Under the pieces are notes generated by a model. The model made no database searches, had not been told where the DNA came from, and saw only the letters and a program-made list of their open reading frames with translations. DNA of 35,211 nucleotides from Eimeria necatrix (taxonomy: Eukaryota > Apicomplexa > Conoidasida > Eucoccidiorida > Eimeriidae), in NCBI RefSeq assembly GCF_000499385.1, contig NW_013654143.1, positions 1 through 35,211 of the forward strand, given 5' to 3'. How positions within the stretch are numbered: position 1 is the first letter of the stretch; each line of letters opens with the position of its first letter. A program made the position numbers and the translations under genes. Below are positions 1 to 7,270 of the stretch, one piece after another.

Positions 1-2
1 CG

Positions 3-168
3 AATTAATTGCATTAAAGATTTAATTTCAAAAAGCAATTAATTGCATTAAAGATTTAATTTCAAAAAGCAATTAATTGCATTAAACATTTATTTCAAAA
101 AGCAATTAATTGCATTAAAGATTTAATTTCAAAAAGCAATTAATTGCATTAAACATTTATTTCAAAAG
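3..168. repeat. AT-rich 33-34 bp tandem repeat, five copies
   Basis: Five head-to-tail copies begin with AATTAATTGCATTAAA. They come in two variants: a 34-base form with AAAGATTTAATTTC and a 33-base form with AAACATTTATTTC. The order is long, long, short, long, short. The array runs off the left edge and no reading frame covers it. Confidence 0.9.
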
Positions 169-304
169 TCCGTTGAAGTGCAGCAGCAAAACGCGTCGCC
201 TGCTGCTGCAGCAAAGGCGCAGCAGCAAAATAAGAAGAGGAGCTTTTAGTCTTCTTTTGAAAATCTTTATTTCCAAAAAAGTTTATTCTTTTTTTGAATT
301 TTAA

Positions 305-625
305 TTTTGCTGCTGCTGCAATTCAAAGCAGCGGATTGCTGCTGCTGCAAACTGCACTGCAGCAGCTCCAAGCAGCGCTGCAGCAGCTCCGAGCAGCAGC
401 AGCAGTTCCAGGCAGCAGCAGCAACAACAGCTCTACGCAGCACTGCAGCAGCTACAAGCAGCAGCAGCTCCTCCGAGCAGCACTGCAGCAGCTCCAAGCA
501 GCAGCAGCAGCAGCTCCAAGCAGCAGCAGCAGCAGCTCCAAGCAGCAGCAGCAGCAGCAGCTCCAAGCAGCAGCAGCAGCTCCCAGCAGCAGCAGCAGCA
601 GCAGCGCCGAGCAGCGCTGCAGCAG
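305..625. repeat. CAG/GCA-rich low-complexity block
   Basis: This block is dominated by GCA/CAG triplets with scattered CTG and CTC interruptions. Several frames on both strands stay open and encode poly-Ala, poly-Gln, poly-Ser, poly-Leu or poly-Cys. The frames are open because of the repeat itself, and I see no conserved flanking domain, so I call it repeat and not a gene. Similar blocks recur throughout the first 10 kb. Confidence 0.85.
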
Positions 626-850
626 GCAGGACTTCAAGAAGCCCGGAGGCTGGCCCGCACATATTACATTAAAGTTCTTATTTCAATCCATTTATTTTAT
701 TTATTTTATTATTATAAATATAATTATAAATTTAATTTTAAAATTAAAAATACATTCTTTTTTTATTTCATTCTGGGATAAACTCAAGCTGGCTGCAGCA
801 CGAGAAACCCCCAGCTGCTGCTACGACTCAGACGCAGCATAATTCGCGGA

Positions 851-853
851 GCA

Positions 854-908
<55 letters not shown>

Positions 909-945
909 TACTAGTAGCAGCAGCAGCAGCAGCAACCTGTTGTAG
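851..945. repeat. CAG triplet run
   Basis: Near-continuous CAG repeats with AAG and TAG interruptions. The antisense reading gives a long poly-Leu frame that I regard as an artefact of the repeat. Confidence 0.85.
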
Positions 946-1021
946 AAGCAGCTCGAGAATCTGCAGCTAGAAAACGCAAATTGGCATTTGCTGCTGCTCT
1001 GAGGGTTTTCGAGTTTAAATG

Positions 1022-1142
1022 ATTTAAATGCATGCAAAAAGAAGATATTTATTTAATTGTTTACTTGCATGCATTTAAAAGAAAAGATATTTATTTAATT
1101 TGGTATTTGCATGCATTTAAAAGAAAAGACTTTTATTTAATC
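1022..1142. repeat. Three-copy repeat containing TGCATGC and a T/A-rich tail
   Basis: Three imperfect copies of about 40 bases, each with TGCATGCA followed by TTTAAAAGAAAAGATATTT and ATTTAATT. Each copy carries the GCATGC core also found in the large array at 3.8-4.1 kb. Confidence 0.8.
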
Positions 1143-1234
1143 AGAAATAAATTAAGCAGCAGCAAAAGCTGTTTTTTGAAGTGGCAAAAGTTTTCCAAAA
1201 GTGTCTTTTTCATTTTGAAAAATAATTTGAAAGT

Positions 1235-1396
1235 CCCTAAACCCTAAACCCTAAACCCTAAACCCTAAACCCTAAACCCTATGCCCTAAAACCTGTAAAC
1301 CCCACGCCCTGTGCAAAAACCCTCTGAACACCAAACCTTTCAACCCCAAACCCTAAACCCTAAACCCTAAACCCTAAACCCTAAACCCTAAACCCT
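1235..1396. repeat. Interstitial telomere-like (CCCTAAA)n arrays
   Basis: Two blocks of perfect CCCTAAA heptamers, about 1235-1280 and 1345-1396, are separated by about 65 bases of degenerate variants such as CCCTATG, CCCTAAAA and CCCCAAA. CCCTAAA is the complement of TTTAGGG, the telomere repeat of several apicomplexans. Coding sequence follows on the right and more repeats lie on the left, so the array is internal unless the contig end at base 1 is near a chromosome end. E. tenella R segments are known to carry such internal telomere-like repeats. Confidence 0.9.
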
Positions 1397-1399
1397 TAT

Positions 1400-2508
1400 C
1401 TCCCTCGTGTCCAGGCATTGGCTGTGGCAAGTTGCTGCGCAGAAGGGAAGAAGCAATTTGGACACTTAGGGATTTCATCAAAATGAAAACAAGAGTTTGA
1501 AATGTGTAAATGCATTTTTAAATCAAAATGGAAATCAAAAGTAATAAAATGTCCCAAAATATTCTTTCAAATGAACCAGTTGGGTCGCAGCTGTATCTGT
1601 TGCTGTCTATACACCCGGAGATTTAGAAAAAGCTTCCAACTTCGCATTTTCGACTTTTTTAACACCTGGTGGAGCTTTTTGTCACAAAATTGATTTAAAA
1701 CAAGGAAAAAGAGTTTAATAATAATAAATAAAAGTTTTAAAATAACAAATGAGCACTTTAAAGCGAATAAAATGCAATAAGTTGCGGCTTTCCCGCGCGG
1801 TCGAATTCACAAAGTGTGCAGCTGCAACTGTACATACACCTCAGGCACCCCCACGGAAACTCCCCCGCAGCGAGATCGAGGAGTTTGAAGCTCCAAAAGA
1901 ATAATTTTCTGTTTTGAAATACTAAATTGAATAAAAAGGTCCATTTGATTGCGTTTTTGGGCGGCGAGCGGGGCTGGCTGCATGCACGGGCTGGGGCGGA
2001 GGCCCGCATCGCTGCGGGGCGAGGGCTGCGCTTCCCCCGCAGCTCCGCAGCCGCAGCATTTCTTCTCCAGAAGTTTCTTTTATTCTTTTTTATTCTTTTC
2101 TGTTCAATTCGGTCTTCAAACTTGCGAGTGAGTCTTCGGGAGCTGCGGAGGCGCTGCAGCGGACTGGGGGCTCCCCGCGCGCCGTCTCGGCCGCGGTGGG
2201 GCTCTTAAGACCGCCTGAATTCGCAGAAAAGCCCCTTTAAATGCCTTTCTTTCTTTTATTTTTCATTTAAATACTTTTATTTCGAAATTTGCAAACTTTT
2301 AATCCCAAAAAGAGTCCTTTTGCTGCTGCGGGCGGCAGATAGGGAGGGGTGCTGCGGCGAAGCCGGGTGTACGTACACCTCGAGGAGCGCTTTTTCTTTC
2401 CGCTTTTTCCGCTTTGTCAGTTCTTTTTAATTCTTTTAATTTGTGCAGTTTTATTAATTCTTTTAATTCTCTTTTTTGCTTTTTGCGGAGTGGTTTGACT
2501 GCAGCAGA
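1400..2508. other. Intergenic stretch upstream of RPS25, no gene seen
   Basis: Mixed AT-rich and GC-rich sequence. Short frames exist but none has a recognisable domain or codon pattern. It includes a GC-rich island at about 1950-2220, a TGCATGC at about 1979, T-rich runs before the RPS25 start that suit a promoter or 5' leader, and a 14-base palindrome at 2366. It probably holds the RPS25 promoter. Confidence 0.5.
2366..2379. promoter_or_regulatory. Perfect 14-bp palindrome upstream of RPS25
   Basis: GGTGTACGTACACC is its own reverse complement. It lies about 130 bases before the RPS25 ATG. An identical copy sits downstream at 3690-3703, and a partial version (TGTACATACACC) is near 1830. 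A palindrome of this length in a promoter could bind a dimeric factor, but no function is shown by the sequence. Confidence 0.45.
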
Positions 2509-3493
2509 ATGGCGCCGAAGGAAAAGAAGACCAAGGAGCAGATCGCCGCGGCTGCTGCCGCAGGCAGCAAGAAGAGCAAGAAGGTTCGTTTTGCTGCAGC
2601 AAACTTTAATCTTTTATTTAATTAAATTAATTATTTCTTTCAACTAATTCTTTTAATTCACTTTCCACCAGCACAGCTGCTGCTGCTGCTGCAGCAGCAG
2701 CAGCAGCTGCTGCTGCAGCAGCAGCAGCAGCTGCTGCTGCAGCAGCAGCAGCATTCTTGCTGCAGCAGTCGCGAGAGCGCCGCTGGAGCTGCCGCTGCCG
2801 CTGCTGCTGCTGCTGCTGCTGCTGCAGAAGTGGTCGAAGGGGAAGAGCAAGGACAAGTTGAATTATTCGGTGATGTTTGAAGCAGCAACTTTGGAAAAGT
2901 TTCTTTCTGAAGTTCCAAAAATGAAATTAATAACTCCTTTTTCCATTTGCGAAAGATTTCGAATCAACGCCTCCCTCGCGCGCCGCGGCATTCGCGAGCT
3001 GTACAGACAGCAGCTCATCCGGCCCCTCGGCGACCAGCACCACGCCCACTACATCTTCACCAAGCCTGCTGCTGCGGGGGCAGCGGCTGGGGGGGCGCAG
3101 GCGCGGCGGGCGGCAGCAGCTGCTGCGGCCTCGAGGCCGCCGCCGGCGCTCGCACGGAAACTTCACACGGCGTGCTGCAGCGTGAGCTGCTGCTGCTGCA
3201 GCAGCAGCTGCAGCAGCAGCAGCAGCTGCTGCTGCTGCTGCTGGGCGTGCGGAAGCAGGGGGCCCGACGCGGCGCTTGGGAGATCAGCTGCAGCAGCAGA
3301 TTCGACCAACACCGCTCTCACTGTGGCTTCGCGCGGCCTGCTGCAGCATGGGCTGCTGCTGCTGCAGCAGCAGCAGCAGCAGCTGCTGCTGCTGCAGCAG
3401 CGGGTGGTGGTGGCGGTTTTTGGGGGGTTGGGGGGTTTCAGGCGGCTGCAGGAAGCTGGGGAGTTGCGGCTAGCTGCTGCTGCTAGCTGCTAG
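2509..3493 (+). CDS. RPS25: 40S ribosomal protein S25 (two exons)
   Basis: This is a component of the small ribosomal subunit. Exon 1 (2509-2583) starts at ATG and encodes a Lys/Ala-rich tail ending SKKSKK. A phase-0 GT-AG intron (2584-2827) follows, and exon 2 begins with KWSKGKSKDKLN. The conserved S25 winged-helix core follows to about 3066, with motifs KLITPFSICERFRINASLAR, RGIRELYRQQLIRPL and HAHYIFTK. The frame stays open to TAG at 3491-3493, but beyond about 3070 it is Ala/Cys/Ser/Leu low complexity driven by CTG/CAG runs. That would make about 246 residues, against about 110-125 for the family. The true C-terminus is therefore uncertain: a donor-like GTGAGC at 3182 could splice to a short downstream exon. 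Identity is secure; the 3' end is not. Confidence 0.9.
2676..2827. repeat. Alternating (CTG)n/(CAG)n array inside the RPS25 intron
   Basis: Blocks of CTG and CAG alternate (CTG x4-5, CAG x5, CTG x3, CAG x5, CTG x3, CAG x5), followed by more GCC/GCT repeats up to the acceptor CAG at 2825-2827. Each CTG-CAG junction is an inverted repeat, so the intron RNA could fold into serial hairpins. The last CTG run forms the region where a polypyrimidine tract is expected. Confidence 0.85.
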
Positions 3494-3560
3494 CTGCTGC
3501 TAGCTGCTGCTGCTGCTGCAGCTGCTGCTGCAGTTGCTGCTGCGCATGGGTTCGTGTCTG
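3183..3560. repeat. CTG/CAG and GCTAGC-rich low-complexity blocks
   Basis: CTG/CAG palindromic runs occur at about 3186-3243 and 3346-3405. At about 3470-3545 a GCTGCTAGCTGCTAGC-type repeat merges into (CTG)n. Frames stay open across them in several phases, which is why the 3' end of RPS25 cannot be fixed by eye. Confidence 0.8.
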
Positions 3561-3689
3561 TAAAGGTTTGGGGGCAGCAGCTGCTGCTGCAGGAAGAGAA
3601 CTGTAGAGGGGAAAACAAAACCCGAAAAACTTTGGTTTGGATTTTTAAAAGTTTTTCTTCTTTGGCGGTTTTGCTGCTGCTGCTGCTGC

Positions 3690-3703
3690 GGTGTACGTAC
3701 ACC
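3690..3703. promoter_or_regulatory. Second copy of the GGTGTACGTACACC palindrome
   Basis: Identical to the palindrome at 2366-2379, and located just 3' of the RPS25 region directly after a (CTG)n run. Two perfect copies 1.3 kb apart flank the gene. Confidence 0.45.
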
Positions 3704-3823
3704 AGGTAGGTGGTTGCAGCTTTCAGGTGTCTGCGCAGCTTTTTGCATGCACTCAAGTTCCAGAGTGTTTAATTAATTAAATATATTTTAGTTTTTGTTT
3801 TAGACTTTTCTGCATTTGGGGCT

Positions 3824-4111
3824 TCCTGCATGCATGCATGCAATGCATTGCATGCAAAGGCTGCATGCATGCAGAGTCTTTTATCTCTGCATGCATGTAA
3901 AGTGTTTTTTCTTTGTGCATGCATGCAAAATGTTTCATCTTTGCATGCATGCAAAGGCTGCATGCATGCAAAATGTTTCATGTTTGCATGCATGCATGCA
4001 TGCAGAATGTTTCATGTTTGCATGCATGCAAAGATTGCATGCATGCATGCAAAGATTGCATGCATGCATGCAAAGATTGCATGCATGCAAAGGTTGCATG
4101 CATGCATCTGT
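3824..4111. repeat. TGCATGC tandem array
   Basis: More than 25 overlapping or near-adjacent GCATGC hexamers occur in about 290 bases. They are spaced by short A/T-rich linkers of a few types: AAAGATT, AAAGGCT and AAAATGTTTCATCTT. At the 3' side the unit settles to about 20 bases (TGCATGCATGCATGCAAAGA). Open frames across it on both strands read as Met-His-Ala-Cys repeats and are artefacts. TGCATGC is a known apicomplexan promoter motif and ApiAP2 target, and has been noted near ribosomal protein genes. Confidence 0.9.
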
Positions 4112-4204
4112 TCTCTCCATGATGATTTCAATGATAGGCCTGAGTCTTTCAAGAGGATCTTGACGACAACATTAGCCGATAAATTTCTGATCCGGAGAAA
4201 GTTG

Positions 4205-4545
4205 AATTTTTGCATATCTTTTGATTTCTTTTTGCAAAATTGTGAAAACTTCTGCAAAATGATGAAAACTTTCAAATGCTTTTGCAAAATATTAAAAGTT
4301 TTTGCAAAATAATGAAAGTTTTTGCAAAATAATGAGAGTTTTTGCGAAATTGTGGATGTTTTGGTGAGAGTTTTCGCGGAGTTGTGGTGATTTTTGAAAA
4401 ATTGTTGAAGTTTTGGTGAAACTTCTCGCAAAATGATGAAAGTATTTGCAAAATTAATAAGTTTTTGATGGAAGTTTTTGCAAAATGGCAAAAGTTTTCC
4501 GAAATAATGAAAGTTTGTGGTGAAACTTTTCGCAAAATGATGACA
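4205..4545. repeat. Degenerate ~20 bp repeat (AGTTTTTGCAAAATAATGAA)
   Basis: About 15 diverged copies of AGTTTTTGCAAAATAATGAA, with variants such as AGTTTTCGCGGAGTTGTGG and AACTTCTCGCAAAATGATGA. The antisense frame is open for about 190 codons with Phe/His/Lys-rich repeats. I read this as repeat-driven because the unit drifts in length and the frame has no recognisable domain. Confidence 0.75.
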
Positions 4546-6045
4546 AGATGACAAGTATGAAGATCGCGGCGGCAGTATTTGTTGCATGCGTCGAAAGTGA
4601 TTATTAAAGGCATTTGTCTGACTGTTTTTCTCGGCTTTTTCTCCCGAAATTATATTTATTTAATAATTATTTTTATTTTATTTGCTTTTTAATTCAAATT
4701 CGCAGCAAAAGGATGCACAACTTTGCTTCCTGAGGAAGCTTCCGCGCAGCGCCGTTCTGGCGCTGCGCACGAGCTTCCGCCACGGCTGAGGGCACTTAGT
4801 CATAGTTACACTGATGCTGCGGTTGTTGCATGCGTTTTAAAGTTATTTATGATTTAAATATATTTTAATTTCTCTTTATTTTTGTTTTATTTATTTATTT
4901 GCTTTTGTTTGAGGCCAGGAGGCAAAAAAATGAGAAAAAATGAACTGATGACGCGATGACAAGAATGAGCGACGGCCAGGCAATCTTTGCCCTGGGTAGT
5001 CCTGTTGATTTCCACGAGGCATTTGTCTGATTCTAAAAAGTAAAAATAGTCAATTTGAACGAAATTGTTTCAAACTTTCACAATTTTAGTTATTTTCTGC
5101 ACTTCCAGCCTTTATAATAAACATCAGAAACGATTTCCTGGAAAAAATGGATCATTTGAACTGCGAAATGGCGAAAAAGCTCAAAATAAGAACATGAATT
5201 CGCGTTCTTAGAGGCTCTCGACCTTCACTGGGGGAGCTCGAGGAACTTCTGCATTATTTGCAGAACTTTTTAAACTCCAATTTTTATTTAATTTTCTCCA
5301 ATTTTTTTCTTTTGTTCCCTTGAGAATAGCAGCAGTTAATAGAAGATCACACAGAGGAGCCTTTGGGGAGTTGAAGATGGGGTGAAGAGTGGAATAGGTA
5401 GTAGCTAGGGGGTTATTTCCTGAAGAAAGTTTTCTGTGGAGTACTTCTTAGTTTAATTAGAATTAATTGGAACATTACTTTTCAAATTTGGAACACTTTA
5501 TCCTCTCTGTTGAGTGCTGGAGAGTCGTGATCATGGAGGATGAGCGTTGTGGGGATTCAGAATTCCACAATTTGTTGGAATCCTTCTGGAACTTTTTGTT
5601 TTTCCTTTTTATTTTAATTTAAACTGCATTTTAAATTTGTTTTTACTTCTTATTCTTTTATTTGTTGCGCCGAGTGAGGCGCTGCATGTGGGGCCCTGGC
5701 CCCATAGGCCAGCCACTGAGTGTGGCTGCAGCATTTTTGCTGTTCTAACCACATCTTAAACCCCTTATTTAAACTTATATATTTAGAAAACAGAATTTGG
5801 GGATTTTTTCAGTATTTTTCTCTGAGGCGGAACAGCAGGGTTTTTTTGGAGCTTTCTGCCCCGACTTGAACTCGATTGAACTCCGGGGAGCTTCATTTTC
5901 CTCCAAAGTGTGTTATTTCGTTAGAAGGAATTTGCCTGCTGCGAAAAGTATTTCAAAAGAGTATTTAATTTAATTAATTCTTCTTGCAGAGGCCACTTGG
6001 AGCGGCCCGGCAGGCCTGGGAGCTTCGGAATTGCCTGGAGGCATC
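4546..6045. other. AT-rich intergenic stretch before the helicase gene
   Basis: No reading frame here looks coding. It contains two diverged copies of a block with GATGACAAG..ATGA and AGGCATTTGTCTGA, at about 4540-4625 and 4940-5035, and a perfect hairpin at 4744-4768. A pyrimidine-rich sequence ending in CTTGCAG at about 5990 could be the acceptor of a 5' UTR intron of the helicase transcript. Confidence 0.5.
4744..4768. other. Perfect 10-bp stem, 5-nt loop hairpin
   Basis: GCGCAGCGCC, then loop GTTCT, then GGCGCTGCGC. The stem is fully GC-paired and stands in otherwise AT-rich DNA. A palindrome GGAAGCTTCC lies directly upstream at 4735-4744. No T-run or other context assigns a role. Confidence 0.6.
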
Positions 6046-6414
6046 ATGAAGGGCTCTCAAGATTCGGAAAGCTGCAAACTTTCCAGCAGCAAACCGACAG
6101 AAGCAGAAGATTCCTCTCGAAGGAAGAAAAACAAAAAGAAAAAACTGTCTTCTGCTGCAGTCGAAGGAGAAAATCTCCGCATTTCCCCGGAGGATTCCAC
6201 TGGTGACCCTGAGGCAGTTTCGGAGCTTCCCGGGAAAGAAAACGAAACTTTTGACGCTAAACCCCAATCTCCGTCGAAAAAAAGAAAAAGAACTAAAAAC
6301 AATTCTTCTTTTGTGGAGAAAAAGGGGGCTGAAGGCGGCGAAATTCCCGCAAAGAGCTCATCTGCAGCTGCAGCAACAGAAGAAGCAACAGCAGCCGCAA
6401 ACGCCGATTCACCT

Positions 6415-6458
<44 letters not shown>

Positions 6459-6704
6459 TGAAGTTCTCGTTCACAAAAAATGCGGAGTTATAGACTCTTC
6501 GCAGACTTTCAAAGAGTTCGGAGCAGTTCATTTGGACAGGAGGCTCACCAAGGCCCTCATCGATGGACTCAATCTCCAGCATCCAACTCACGTGCAGGCC
6601 CAGGTGCTGCTGCTGCTGCTGCTGCTGCTACTCCTGCTGCTGTTCCTGCTGCTGCTGCTGCTGCTCCTGTTGCTGCTCCTGCTGCCGCTGTTGCTGCTGC
6701 TGCC

Positions 6705-6738
<34 letters not shown>

Positions 6739-7229
6739 TGAGTCACGCACGGTTGCTACGGTCACGCAGCAGCAGCACCAGCGTTTCAGTTGCAGCGGGC
6801 TGCTATCACATGATTTGCTTCTGTTTGTTTGCTGCTGTGGGTCCAGAAGAATGAATTTTTTCGTGAAAGCTTTTTTAAATGATCTTTTTATTTTTAAAAT
6901 GATATTTTATTTCTTAAATTGGGTTTTGATTCTCTTCAGGTAATTCCTGTCGCTTTGAACGGCAGAGATTTGCTGATTGAGGGGAAGACTGGCAGCGGGA
7001 AGACGCTGGCGTACGTGCTGCCGTTGCTGCAGCGGCTGCTGCAGCTGCAGCAGCAGCAGCAGCAGCAGCAGCAAACGTCAGAAACGGCGGCGCTCGCTGC
7101 TCTTTCAGGAATGGTTCTGGTCCCAACAAAAGAACTGTGCATTCAAGTAAGCAAAAGCGTCGCAGCTTTCATGAGATCTTCGCGGAGTAAAAGATAAAGA
7201 ATTAAAAAAATATAACTTAATATTTACAT

Positions 7230-7270
<41 letters not shown>

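Noticed and set aside
267..842. Long open frames with poly-Ala/Gln/Ser/Leu on both strands
   Set aside because: They exist because CAG repeats lack stop codons in several frames. There is no conserved flanking domain or clear start context.
3816..4160. Met-His-Ala-Cys repeat proteins on both strands
   Set aside because: TGCATGC is palindromic, so both strands read as similar repeats. This is a DNA repeat and not a protein-coding gene.
4012..4587. 191-codon minus-strand frame rich in Phe, Asn and Lys
   Set aside because: It covers the degenerate 20-base repeat, changes character with the repeat, and shows no domain.
5547..5759. 70-codon hydrophobic plus-strand frame
   Set aside because: It lies in T-rich intergenic DNA. 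The Phe/Leu content follows from base composition and no splice or domain support is seen.
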